DNA of 64,000 nt, from contig NC_133060.1 of assembly GCF_048771995.1 (NCBI RefSeq), forward strand, positions 1,385,501-1,449,500, read 5' to 3'. The position numbers and the translations under genes were made by a program. Numbering within the stretch: the first letter of the stretch is position 1; each line of letters begins with the position of its first letter. Below the pieces are notes generated by a model. That model searched no databases, had not been told where the DNA came from, and worked only from the letters and a program-made list of their open reading frames with translations. This DNA is from Taeniopygia guttata (lineage: Eukaryota; Chordata; Aves; Passeriformes; Estrildidae). Below are positions 11,629-25,574 of the stretch, in pieces.

Positions 11629-12570
11629 CTGGGGAGGGGGCGGCGGCTCAGGGACCCCAAAAACCCCAAAAACCCCCCAAAAATACCCCAAAAACAGCTC
11701 CGGGGACCCCAAAAACCCCCAGAGACCCCAAAAATACCCCAAAAATACCCCCAGGGACCCCAAAAACCCCCAAAACACCCCAAAAACACCCCAAAAACAC
11801 CCCAAAAACACCCCAAAAACAGCCCCGGGGACCCCAAAAACCCCAAAAACCCCCCAAAAATACCCTAAAAACCCCCAAAACACCCCAAAAATAACCCCGG
11901 GGACCCTAAAAACCCCAAAAACACCCCAAAAACACCCCAAAAACACCCCAAAAATACCCCCAGGGACCCCAAACACCCCCCTGGGACCCCAAAAACCCCC
12001 TAAAAGTGCCCAAAAAATACCCAAAAAATACCCAAAAAATACACAAAAAACAGCCCAAAAACACCCCAAAAATACCCCCAGGGACCCCAAAAACCACCCA
12101 GGGACCCCAAAAACAGCCCCGGGGACCCCAAAAATACTCCAAAAATACCCCCAGGGACCCCAAAAACCCCAAAAACCCCCCAAAAATACCCCCAGGGACC
12201 CCAAAAACCCCAAAAACACCCCAAAAATACCCCAAAAATACCCCAAAAACCCCCCGGGCCAGGATGGGCTTCACACACTCCTGGGGAGGGGGAGGTGGCT
12301 CAGGGACCCCAAAAACCCCAAAAACACCCCAAAAACCCCCCAAAAACACCCCAAAAACACCCCAAAAACAGCCCAAAAATACCCCCAGGGACCCCAAAAA
12401 CAGGCAAGGATCCTAAATAACCCCAGGGACCCCAAAAACCCCAAAAACACCCCAAAAATACCCCCAGGGACCCCAAAAGCTCCCAGAGACCCCAAAAACC
12501 ACCCGGGGACCGAAAAAACCCCCAAAACACCCCAAAAAAACCCCAAAAAAACCCCAAAAATACCCCAAAA
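11629..12570 (-). repeat. Intron 22, exon-23-proximal: CCCCAAAAACACCCCAAAAA array
   Basis: Units CACCCCAAAAACACCCCAAA and ACCCCCAGGGACCCCAAAAA. One exon 23 edge copy is included. Confidence 0.88.
12251..12280 (-). repeat. One copy of the exon 23 5' edge plus acceptor
   Basis: A 30-bp copy of the start of exon 23 (ECVKPILARG) with its CTCCCCAG acceptor and about 20 bp of intron, 652 bp upstream of the real edge. Confidence 0.92.
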
Positions 12571-14290
12571 ACAGCCCAAATGTCCCCAATGTCCCCAATG
12601 TCCCCAATGCCCCCCCAATGCCCCCCCAATGTCCCCAATGTCCCCAATGTCCCCAATGTCCCCAATGTCCCCAATGACCCCTATGACCCCAATGCCCCCA
12701 ATGTCCCCAATGTCCCCCCAATGTCCCCAATGTCCCCAATGTCCCCAATGTCCCCAATGTCCCCAATGTCCCCAATGACCCCAATGACCCCAATGTCCCC
12801 AATGTCCCCCCAATGTCCCCAATGTCCCCAATGAGCCCAACACCCCCAATGTCCCCAATGTCCCCCCAATGCCCCCAATGTCCCCAATATCCCCAATCCC
12901 CCCAATGTCCCCCCAATGTCCCCAATGTCCCCCCAATGTCCCCAATATCCCCAATCCCCCCAACGCCCCCAAAGACCCCAATGACCCCAATGTCCCCAAT
13001 GTCCCCAATGTCCCCAATGTCCCCCCAATGTCCCCAATGTCCCCAATGTCCCCAATGTCCCCAATGACCCCAACGCCCCCAATGTCCCCCCAATGTCCCC
13101 AATGTCCCCAATGTCCCCAATGCCCCCAACGCCCCCAATGTCCCCAATGACCCCAATGTCCCCAATGACCCCAATGTCCCCAATGTCCCCAATGTCCCCC
13201 CAATGTCCCCAATGTCCCCAATGTCCCCAATGTCCCCAATGTCCCCAACGCCCCCAATGTCCCCCCAATGTCCCCAATGTCCCCAATGTCCCCAATGTCC
13301 CCCCAATGTCCCCAATGTCCCCAATCCCCCCAATGTCCCCCCAATGTCCCCAATCCCCCCAATGTCCCCAATGTCCCCAATCCCCCCAATGTCCCCAATG
13401 TCCCCAACGTCCCCAATGTCCCCAATGTCCCCAATGTCCCCAACGCCCCCAATGTCCCCCCAATGTCCCCAATGTCCCCAATGTCCCCAATGTCCCCCCA
13501 ATGTCCCCAATGTCCCCAATGTCCCCAATGTCCCCAATGTCCCCAATGTCCCCAATGTCCCCAATGTCCCCAATCCCCCCAATGTCCCCCCAATGTCCCC
13601 AATCCCCCCAATGTCCCCAATGTCCCCAATCCCCCCAATGTCCCCAATGTCCCCAATGTCCCCAATGTCCCCCCAATGTCCCCAATGTCCCCAATGTCCC
13701 CAATGTCCCCAATGTCCCCAATGTCCCCAGTGTCCCCAGTGTCCCCAGTGTCCCCTGGTGTCCCCAGTGTCCCCAATGTCCCCAGTGTCCCCAATGTCCC
13801 CAATGTCCCCGATGTCCCCAATGTCCCCCCAATGTCCCCAATGTCCCCAATGTCCCCAACGCCCCAACACCCCCAATGTCCCCCCAATGTCTCCAATGTC
13901 CCCCCAACGTCCCAAATCCCCCCAATGTCCCCAATGTCCCCAATGTCCCCAATGTCCCCAATGTCCCCCCAATGTCCCCAATGTCCCCAATGTCCCCAAT
14001 GTCCCCAATGTCCCCCCAATGTCCCCAATGTCCCCAATGTCCCCAATGTCCCCCCAATGTCCCCCCAATGTCCCCAATGTCCCCAACGCCCCCAATGTCC
14101 CCAATGTCCCCGATGTCCCCAATGTCCCCAATGTCCCCCCAATGCCCCCAATGTCCCCAATGTCCCCCAATCCCCCCAATGTCCCCAATGACCCCAATGT
14201 CCCCCCAATGTCCCCCCAATGCCCCCAATGTCCCCAATGTCCCCAATGTCCCCCCAATGTCCCCAATGTCCCCAATGTCCCCAATGTCCC

Positions 14291-15846
<1,556 letters not shown>

Positions 15847-15982
15847 CCAATGTCCCCAATGTCCCCAACGTCCCCAATGTCCCCAATGTCCCCAATGTCC
15901 CCGATGTCCCCAATGTCCCCAAATGTCCCCAATGTCCCCAACGTCCCCAATGTCCCCGATGTCCCCAAATGTCCCCAAGTAC

Positions 15983-16138
15983 CAGGTAGACGTCACACAG
16001 CTCGTACACCCAGAAGCTGTGCACGGCCGTGGTGGCCGCGGGGAAGTCAAATGTCCCCAAGGCGTCCCCACAGCTCCGCACGGCGCGGCTGAGGCGGCTC
16101 CGCACCCACCGCTCGGCCAGGGACAGGCGGGACACGGG
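15983..16138 (-). CDS. VARS1: VARS1 exon 22 of window: anticodon-binding domain, [10 protein letters not shown]
   Basis: Encodes residues 775-826: PVSRLSLAERWVRSRLSRAV, then [20 protein letters not shown] and VYL. Human has DRWIRSRLTEAVRLS and [23 protein letters not shown]. Acceptor TCCCCAG|CCC; donor CTG|GTACTT. The two flanking introns carry the same 9-bp array in opposite orientation. Confidence 0.95.
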
Positions 16139-16914
16139 CTGGGGACAGCGGGGACATTGGGGGGACATTGGGGACATTGGGGTCATTGGGGTCATTGGGG
16201 ACATCGGGGACATTGGGGACATTGGGGACATTGGGGACATTGGGGTCATTGGGGGGATTGGGGACATTGGGGACATTGGGGGTGTTGGGGACATTGGGGA
16301 CATTGGGGACATTGGGGACATTGGGGGGAGTGGGGACATTGGGGACATTGGGGGGACATTGGGGACATTGGGGACATTGGGGGGACATTGGGGGTGTTGG
16401 GGACATTGGGGACATTGGGGACATTGGGGACATTGGGGACATTGGGGGTGTTGGGGACATTGGGGGTGTTGGGGACATTGGGGACATTGGGGACGTTGGG
16501 GACATTGGGGACATTGGGATGTAGGGGGCATTGGGGACATTGGGGGGACATTGGGGACATTGGGGACATTGGGATGTAGGGGGCATTGGGGACATTGGGG
16601 GGACATTGGGGACATTGGGGACATTGGGGACGTTGGGGACATTGGGGGGACATTGGGGGGATGGGGGACATTGGGGGGACATTGGGGACATTGGGGACAT
16701 TGGGGACATTGGGGGGACATTGGGGACATTGGGGTCATTGGGGACATTGGGGGGACATTGGGGACATTGGGGACATTGGGGACATTGGGGACATTGGGGA
16801 CGTTGGGGTCATTGGGGACATTGGGGACATTGGGGACATTGGGGGCATTGGGGGGACATTGGGGACATTGGGGACATTGGGGACATTGGGGACATTGGGG
16901 GGACATTGGGGGGC
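16139..16914 (-). repeat. Intron 21, exon-22-proximal: ACATTGGGG 9-bp array
   Basis: 9-bp units GGGGACATT, with GGGGTCATT and GGGGGTGTT variants, on the plus strand. It is the reverse complement of the array on the other side of exon 22. Confidence 0.93.
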
Positions 16915-17745
16915 TCAGGAGGGTTCATGGAAGTTTTGGGAGTCTCAGGGGAATTTTGGGGGGTTTTGGGGGATTTTGGGGTACCTGTCCGTCGGCGGGG
17001 GGTGAGGGGATTTTTGGGGGCTCTCAGGGGATTTTGGGGGGATTTTGGGGGATTTTGGGGGTACCTGTCTGTCGGGAGGGGGTCAGGGTAATTTGGGGTG
17101 TCCTGGGGGTGGTCTCAGAGGAATTTTGGGGGTACCTGTCCGTCGGGGGGGGTGAGGGGATTTTGGGGGTGTCCTGGGGGGTCCCGGGGGATTTGGGGGT
17201 ACCTGTCCATCAGGGGGGGGGTGAGGGGATTTTGGGGGCTCTTGGGGAGGTTTGGGGGGTCCCAGGGTTTTTGGGGGGTCAGGGTAATTTGGGGTGTCCC
17301 AGGGGGGTCTCGGGGAGGTTTTGGGGGGTCTCGGGGGGGTTTTGGGGGGTCTCAGGGAATTTTGGGGGGTCTCGGGGAGGTTTTGGGGGGTCTCGGGGGG
17401 TACCTGTCCGTCAGGGGGGCGGTGGATTTTGGTGGGTCTCAGGGGATTTTGGAGGGTCCCGGGGGGATTTTTTGGGGGTACCTGTCCGTCGGGGGGGGTG
17501 AGGGGATTTTGGGGTGTCCTGGGGGGTCCCGGGGGGATTTTGGGGGTACCTGTCCGTCGGGGGGGTCCCAGAGGATTTTGGGGGGTCTCAGGGGAATTTT
17601 GGGGGTACCTGTCCGTCGGGGGGGGTGAGGGGATTTTGGGGTGTCCTGGGGGGGTTTTGGGGGATTTTGGGGGTACCTGTCCGTCGGGGGAGGTGAGGGG
17701 ATTTTGGGGTGTCCCGGGAGGATTTTGGGGATTTTTTGGGGGTAC
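16915..17745 (-). repeat. Intron 21, exon-21-proximal: array of exon 21 donor copies
   Basis: Units of about 60-80 bp made of GGGGATTTTGGGGGTACCTG, TCCGTCGGGGGG and GGTGAGGGGATTTTGGGG. Confidence 0.9.
16985..17690 (-). repeat. Nine copies of the exon 21 3' edge plus donor
   Basis: Copies beginning at 16985, 17065, 17136, 17203, 17404, 17482, 17550, 17609 and 17677 keep CCCGACGGACAG|GTACC (PDGQ and donor). Variants include CAGACAG, TGGACAG and TGACGGACAG. Confidence 0.9.
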
Positions 17746-17873
17746 CTGTCCGTCGGGGGGGGGCCGGTACCCCTCCCCCAGCGCCCTGAGCACGAAGCGC
17801 GCCCCGTTCCAGACCTTGTTACAGAAGTGGCGGTACCCCAAAACCCGCCCCACGTCCAGGTTGATGTCCCGCC
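17746..17873 (-). CDS. VARS1: VARS1 exon 21 of window: start of anticodon-binding domain
   Basis: Encodes residues 733-774: [20 protein letters not shown], then [15 protein letters not shown], ending PPPDGQ; human has [27 protein letters not shown]. Acceptor CCCCAG|GG, donor CAG|GTACC. Nine copies of its last ~12 bp plus donor lie downstream and two 73-bp copies of its first half lie upstream. Confidence 0.96.
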
Positions 17874-19800
17874 CTGGGGGCACACGGGGGGATTTGGGGT
17901 GATTTTGGGGGTTTTTTGGGGTGATTTTGGGGTTTTTTGGGGTTTTTTGGGGTTTTTTTGGGATTTTTTTGAAATTTTTTGGAGTTTTTTTGGGGCAGTT
18001 TTGGGGCGGTTTTGGATGATTTTAGGGTGGATTTGGGGTTTTTTTTTGGGTGGTTTTGGGGTTTTTAGGGGGATTTTGGGGTTTTTTGGGGTATTTTGGG
18101 GGTTTTTTTGGGGTATTTTGGGATTTTTCGGGTGTTTGTTTGGGGGGGTTTTGGGGCAGTTCTGGGGTGGATTTGGGTTCCTTGGTGTGTTCTGGGATGG
18201 TTTTAGGTCAGTTTTGGGGTGAATTTGGGGTTTTTTGGGGTTTTTTTGGGGTGATTTTGGGGTTTTGGGTTTTTTTTTGGGGTGATTTTGGGGTTTTTTG
18301 GGGGTTTTTTGGGGTTTTTTTGGGGCAGTTCTGGGATGGATTTGGGGTGGTTTTGGGGTGGATTTGGGGTGGTTTGGGGTGGTTTTGGAGAGATTTTGGG
18401 TTTTTTTGGGGTGATTTTGGGGTTTTGGGGGTTTTTTTGGGGTGATTTTGAGGCTTTTTTGGGGTTTTTTGGGGTTTTTTTGGGGCAGTTTTAGGGAGAT
18501 TCTGGAGCAGTTTTCGGCTGTTCTGGGATGGATTTGGGGTGGATTTGGGTTTTTTTGGGGTGATTTTGGGTTTTTTGGAATTTTTTGGAGTTCTTTTGGG
18601 GTTTTTTGGGGCGGTTTTGGGGAGATTCTGGAGCGGTTTTGGGCTGTTCTAGGATGGATTTGGGGTGGATTTGGGGTGGTTTTGGGGTTTTTTGGGGGCG
18701 ATTTGGGGGTTTTTGAAGTTTTTTGGGGTTTTTTGGGGTGATTTTGGGGTTTTTGGGGTATTTTTGGGGTGTTCTGGAGCCCCGTTCCAGACCTTATTGC
18801 AGAAGTGGCGGTACCCCAAAACCCGCCCCACGTCCAGGTTGATGTCCCGCCCTGGGGGCACACGGGGGGATTTGGGGTGATTTTGGGGTTTTTTTGGGGT
18901 GATTTTGGGGTTTTTTGGGTTTTTTCGGGTTTTTTGGGGATTTTTTTATGTTTTTTTGGGGATTTTTTGGGGCTTTTTTAAAGCTTTTTTGGGGTTTTTT
19001 TGGTGTTTTTTGGGGCAGTTATGGGACAGTTCTGGGATGGTTTTGGGTTCCTTGGTGTGTTCTGGGATGGATTTGGGGTGGTTTTGAGGTGATTTTGGGT
19101 TTTTTTGGGTTTTTTTGGGTTTTTTGGGGATTTTGGGGGGTTTTTTTGGAGTTTTTTTTGGGGCAGTTTTGGGGAGATTCTGGAGCGGTTTTGGGCTGTT
19201 CTGGGATGGATTTGGGGTGGATTTGGATGGTTTTAGGGTGAGTTTGGGTTTTTTTGGGGTGGTTTTGGGGTTTTTTTGGGGTGATTTTGGGGTATTTTGG
19301 GGTTTTTTGGGGTGTTTTTGGTGTTTATTTGGTGTTTTTTGGGGCAGTTTTGGGGAGATTCTGGAGCGGTTTTGGGCTGTTCTGGGATGGATTTGGGGTG
19401 GTTTTGGAGTGATTTTGGGGTTTTTTGGGGGCAATTTTGGGTTTTTGGAGTTTTTTGGGTTTTTTTGGGGTGATTTTGGGGTTTTTGGGGTATTTTTGGG
19501 GTGTTCTGGAGCCCCGTTCCAGACCTTGTTGCAGAAGTGGCGGTACCCCAAAACCCGCCCCACGTCCAGGTTGATGTCCCGCCCTGGGGGCACACGGGGA
19601 TTTGGGGTGATTTTGGGGTTTTTTGGGGGTTTTTTGGGGGGTTTTTTGGGGGGTTTTTTGGGAATTTTTGATGTTTTTTTGGGGCTTTTTTAAAGCTTTT
19701 TTGGGGTTTTTTTGGTGTTTTTTGGGGCAGTTATGGGGCAGTTCTGGGGTGGTTTTGGGTTCCTTGGTGTGTTCTGGGATGGATTTGGGGTGGTTTTGGA
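17874..19800 (-). repeat. Intron 20, exon-21-proximal: GGGGTGATTTTGGGGTTTTTT array with exon 21 copies
   Basis: Plus-strand units GGTGATTTTGGGGTTTTTTG and GTTCTGGGATGGATTTGGGG in higher-order blocks of about 730-900 bp, each ending in a 73-bp exon 21 copy. Confidence 0.88.
18779..19583 (-). repeat. Two 73-bp copies of the exon 21 5' half plus acceptor
   Basis: Copies at 18779-18851 and 19511-19583 encode [20 protein letters not shown] and VWNGA with the CCCCAG acceptor and about 30 bp of intron. They are 732 bp apart and the first differs by one synonymous base (AAT/AAC). These are the longest exon copies in the window. Confidence 0.95.
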
Positions 19801-20635
19801 TGGTTTTGGAGTGATTTTGGGTTTTTTGGGGGTGATTTTGGGTTTTTTTGGGGTATTTTGGGGTGGTTTTGGGGTATTTGGGTGTATTTGGGGGTATTTG
19901 AGGGGGTATTTTGGGGTGTTTGGGGATATTTTGGGGTGTTTTGGGGGTATTTTGGTGTATTTTAGGGGGTATTTTGGGGTGTTGGGGGTATTTTTGGGAT
20001 GGTTTTGGTGTATTTTGGGTTATTTTGGGGTGTTTGGGGGTATTTTGGTGTATTTTGGGGCAGTTTTGGGGTATTTTGGGGTGGACTTGGGGTATTTAGG
20101 GATGGTTTGGGGCATATTGGCGTGTTTGGGGGTATTTTGGGGTGTTTTGGGGCAGTTTTTAGGTGGTTTTGGGTTATTTTGGGGGTTTTGGGATATTTTG
20201 GGGTGTTATGGGGTATTTTGGGGGTATTTTCGGATGGTTTTGGTGTATTTTGGGGTATTTGGGGTGTTGGGGGTATTTTTGGGATGGTTTTGGGATATTT
20301 TGGTGTGTTTGGGGATATTTCGGCATGTTTTGGGGGTATTTTTGGATGGTTTTGGGGTATTTTGGGATATTTGGAGGCATGTTTTGGGGGTATTTGGGGT
20401 GTTAGGGGGTATTTTTGGGGGTATTTTGGGGTGGTTTGGGGTATTTGGGATGTTGGGGTTATTTTGGGGGGTATTTTTGGGGATATTTTCAGGTATTTGG
20501 GGGTATTTTGGGGTGTTTTGGGGCAGTTTTGGGGTTATTTTTGGGGGTATTTTGGGGGGTATTTTGGGATGGTTTTGGGGTTATTTTTGGGATGTTTTTG
20601 GGGATATTTTGGGGTGTTTGGGGTGTTTGGGGTAC
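19801..20635 (-). repeat. Intron 20, exon-20-proximal: GGGGTATTTTGGGGTGTTTGG array
   Basis: Plus-strand units TATTTTGGGGTGTTTGGGGG and TTTTGGGATGGTTTTGG up to the exon 20 donor. No exon copies. Confidence 0.85.
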
Positions 20636-20714
20636 CCTGGGCCGTGTAGGCGCAGAGGGCGAAGCGCAGCGCGTCCGTCCCACACTCGGGGATCCCCTCG
20701 GGGAAGTCGCGTTT
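20636..20714 (-). CDS. VARS1: VARS1 exon 20 of window: [15 protein letters not shown]
   Basis: Encodes residues 706-731 and one base of Gly: [20 protein letters not shown] then CAYTAQ. Human has [26 protein letters not shown]. Acceptor CCCACAG|AAA, donor CAGG|GTACCC. It is flanked by arrays of opposite strand composition. Confidence 0.95.
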
Positions 20715-21651
20715 CTGTGGGGCAGAGGGGATAAAGACCCCCCAAAAATCCAAATCCCCCCCAAAAAAAAACCCAATCCCCCCCCCAAAAAAAACCCCAA
20801 ATCCCACCAAAAAAAACCCAAATCCCCCCCAAAAAAAACCCAAATCCCCCCCCAAAAAAAACCTCAAATCCCACCCAAAAAACCCAAATCCCAAATCCAC
20901 CCCAAATCCCCCCCAAAAAAACCCCAAAATTCCCCCAAATCCCCCCAAAATCCTCCCCCCCAAAAAAACCCCAAATCCCAAATCCACCCCAAATCCCCCC
21001 CAAAAAACCCCAAATCCCCCCAAAATTCCCCCAAATCCCCCCAAAACCTCCCCAAATTCCCCAAAAACCCCCTCCAAAAAATCCCCTCAAAACCTCCCCA
21101 AATCCCCCAAAAATCCCCCTCAAATTCCCCCAAATTTCCACCCAAAATCCCCAAATTTCCCCCGAAATCACTAATTTTCCCCCAAAATCCCCAAATTTCC
21201 CCCAAACCCCCCCAAAATCAACCCAAAACCCCCCAAAATCCCCAAATTTCCCCCAAAATCCCGAAATTGCCCCGAAACCCCCCCAAATCCCCAAATTTTC
21301 CCCAAATTTCCCCCAAAACCCCCAAATTTCCCCCAAAACCCCCCAAAATACACTCAAATCCCCCAAAATCCCCAAATTTCCCCCAAAATCCCCCAAATCC
21401 CCTCCAAAAATCCCCTCAAAACCCCCCGAAATCCCCCAAAATCCCCCTCAAATTGCCCCAAATTCCCCCCAAACCCCCCAAAATCCCCCCAAAATCCCTG
21501 AATTTCCCCCAAAAAAACCCCAAATCCCCCCAAACCCCCCCCAAATCCCCCCAAATCCCCCCAAATTCCCCCAAATTCCCCCAAATTCCCCCAAATCCCC
21601 CAAAATCCCCAAATTTCCCCCAAATTCCCCCAAATCCCCCCAATTCCCCAC
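20715..21651 (-). repeat. Intron 19: CCCCCAAATCCCCAAATTTCC array
   Basis: Units CAAATCCCCCCAAAATCCCC and CCCAAATTTCC. A/C-rich on the plus strand, whereas the intron on the other side of exon 20 is T/G-rich. Confidence 0.85.
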
Positions 21652-21720
21652 CTGCCCCTCCCGGGCGCGCTCCAGCTCAGCCGGTTCCAGGTTACTGTTC
21701 TCCAACTGCAGGTGCAGCTC
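21652..21720 (-). CDS. VARS1: VARS1 exon 19 of window: NSNLEPAEL helix
   Basis: Encodes residues 683-705: ELHLQLENSNLEPAELERAR then EGQ; human has QLLNSNLDPSEVEKAKEGQ. Acceptor TCCCCAG|GAG, donor CAG|GTGGGG. The intron upstream begins at once with the 10-bp CAGGTGACCC-type array. Confidence 0.93.
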
Positions 21721-22995
21721 CTGGGGACACACCTGGGGTCACCTGGGGTCACCTGGGGTCACCCGAGGTCACCTGGGGTCACCCGGGGTCACCTGGGGTC
21801 ACCTGAGCACACCTGGGGTCACCTGGGGTCACCTGGGGTCACCTGGGGTCACCCAGGACACACTTGGGGTCACCTGGGACACACCTGGGGTCACCTGAGC
21901 ACACCTGAGGTCACCTGAGGTCACCTGGGGTCACCTGGGGTCACACCTGGGGTCACCTGGGGTCACACCTGGGGTCACCTGGGGTCACCTGGGACACACC
22001 TGGGGTCACCTGAGCACACCTGGGGTCACCCGGGGTCACCTGGGACACACCTGGGGTCACCTGAGCACACCTGGGGTCACCTGGGGTCACCTGGGGTCAC
22101 CCGGGGTCACCTGGACACACCTGGGGTCACCTGGGGTCACCGGGGGTCACCCGGGGTCACCTGAGCACACCTGGGGTCACCTGGGGTCACCTGAGGTCAC
22201 CTGGGGTAGCCTGGGGTCACCTGAGGTCACCCGGGGTCACCTGGGACACACCTGGGGTCACCTGGGGTCATCTGGGGTCACTTGGGGTCACCTGGGACAC
22301 ACCTGGGACACACCTGGGGTCACCTGAGGTCACACCTGAGGTCACACCTGGGGTCACCTGAGGTCACCTGGGGTCACCTGAGGTTACCTGGGCACACCTG
22401 GGGTCACCTGGGGTCACCTGGGGTCACCTGAGGTCAGCCGGGGTCACCCGGGGTCACCTGGGACACACCTGAGGTCACCTGGGGTCACCTGGGGTCACCT
22501 GGGGTCACCTGGGGTCACCTGGGATACACCTGGGGTCACCTGGGGTCACCCGGGGTCACCTGGGACACACCTGGGGTCACCTGAGGTCACCTGGGGTCAC
22601 CTGGGGTCATCTGGGGTGACCTGGGGTCACCTGGGGTCACCTGAGGTCACCTGGGACACACCTGGGCACACCTGGGGTCACCCTGGGGTCACCTGGGGTC
22701 ACACCTGGGGTCACCTGAGGTCACCTGAGGTCACCTGGGACACACCTGGGCACACCTGGGGTCACCTGAGGTCACCTGGGGTCACCTGGGACACACCTGG
22801 GCACACCTGGGCACACCTGGGGTCACCTGGGGTCACCTGGGACACACCTGAGCACACCCAGGGTCACCTGGGGTCATCTGGGGTCACACCTGGGGTCACC
22901 TGAGCACACCTGAGGTCACCTGGGGTCACCTGGGACTCATCTGGGATACACCTGGGGTGATCTGGGGTCACCTGAGGTCACCTGGGGTCACCTGG
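21721..22995 (-). repeat. Intron 18, exon-19-proximal: CTGGGGTCAC 10-bp array
   Basis: About 1.26 kb of a 10-bp unit CTGGGGTCAC with CTGAGGTCAC and CTGGGACACAC variants. On the gene strand each unit reads CAGGTGACCC, placing an AG and a GT side by side. It starts at the acceptor of exon 19, which has the same CCCCAG context. Confidence 0.92.
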
Positions 22996-24476
<1,481 letters not shown>

Positions 24477-25448
24477 GAGATTTTGGGCTATTTTTGGGTT
24501 ATTTTTTGGGGTGGTTTTGGGTTATTTTGGGGGTATTTTTTGGTAAATTTTGGGTTAATTTTGGGTTATTTTTTGGGATATTTAGGGTTATTTTTGGGGT
24601 GTTTTTTGGGGTGTTTTTTGGGGTGTTTTTTGGGGTGATTTTGGGGTGTTTTTCGGGTGATTTTGGGGTTATTTTTGGGTTGTTTTTTGGGATATTTGGG
24701 GTGATTTTGGGGTGATTTTGGGGGTACTTTTCAGATATTTTGGGTTATTTTTTGGGGTGATTTGCGGGTGATTTTTGGGGTGATTTTGGTATATTTTGGG
24801 TTATTTTTTGGGGTGGTTTTGGGTTATTTTTTGGGATATTTGGGATAACTTTTGGGGTGATTTTGGGGGTATTTTTCAGATATTTTGGGTTATTTTTTAG
24901 GGAGGTTTGGGGTTATTTTTGAGATTTTTTGGGGTGATTTTTGGGGTGATTTTTGGGGTGATTTTGGGTTGTTTTTTGGGATATTTAGGGTTATTTTTGG
25001 GGTGTTTTTTGGGAAGATTTTGGGTTATTTTTTGGGATATTTGGGGTGATTTTCGGGGTGATTTTTGGGGTGATTTTTGGGTTGATTTTGGGGTGATTTT
25101 GGGGTGATTTTTGGGATATGTGGGGTGATTTTTGGGGTGGTTTTGGGGTGATTTTTGGGGTGATTTTGGGGGTGATTTTTGGGCTGATTTTTGGGTTATT
25201 TTTGGAGGTATTTTGGTTTATTTTTGCGGTTATTTTTGGGATACTTGGGGTTATTTTTGGGTTATTTTTTGGGATATTTTGGGATAATTTCTGGGTTATT
25301 TTTTGGGATATTTTGGTTTATTTTGGGAGTATTTTTTGGTATATTTTGGGTTATTTTTTGGGATATTTTGGGGTTATTTTTGGGTTATTTTTAGGTTATT
25401 TTTTGGGTTATTTTTGGGTTATATTTTGGGTTATTTTTGGGTTCTCAC
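24477..25448 (-). repeat. Intron 17, exon-17-proximal: GGGTTATTTTTTGGGATATTT array
   Basis: Plus-strand units GGTTATTTTTTGGGATATTT and GGGGTGATTTTTG. Among the most A/T-rich stretches of the window. The array on the other side of exon 17 has the opposite strand composition. Confidence 0.85.
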
Positions 25449-25574
25449 CTGTCGGAAGGGCAGCTGCCCGGTCAGCGCCAGCCCCAGCATCACCATCCGC
25501 GCCACCCAGAAGAACAGAATGTCGTGGCCGGTCTCCAGCAGCGAGCCGGGGTAGAAACGCTCCAGGTCGGGGGT
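25449..25574 (-). CDS. VARS1: VARS1 exon 17 of window: [12 protein letters not shown] core motif
   Basis: Encodes residues 606-647: [20 protein letters not shown], then [20 protein letters not shown] and RQ. This is one of the most conserved class Ia segments. Acceptor CCCCCAG|ACC, donor CAG|GTGAGA; phase 0 at both ends. Confidence 0.96.

Noticed and set aside
18779..19583. Exon 21 copies as remnants of a second VARS gene or pseudogene
   Set aside because: Only the junction-side part of the exon is present, with its own intron flank, always beside the real exon. A gene duplicate would carry whole exons in order.
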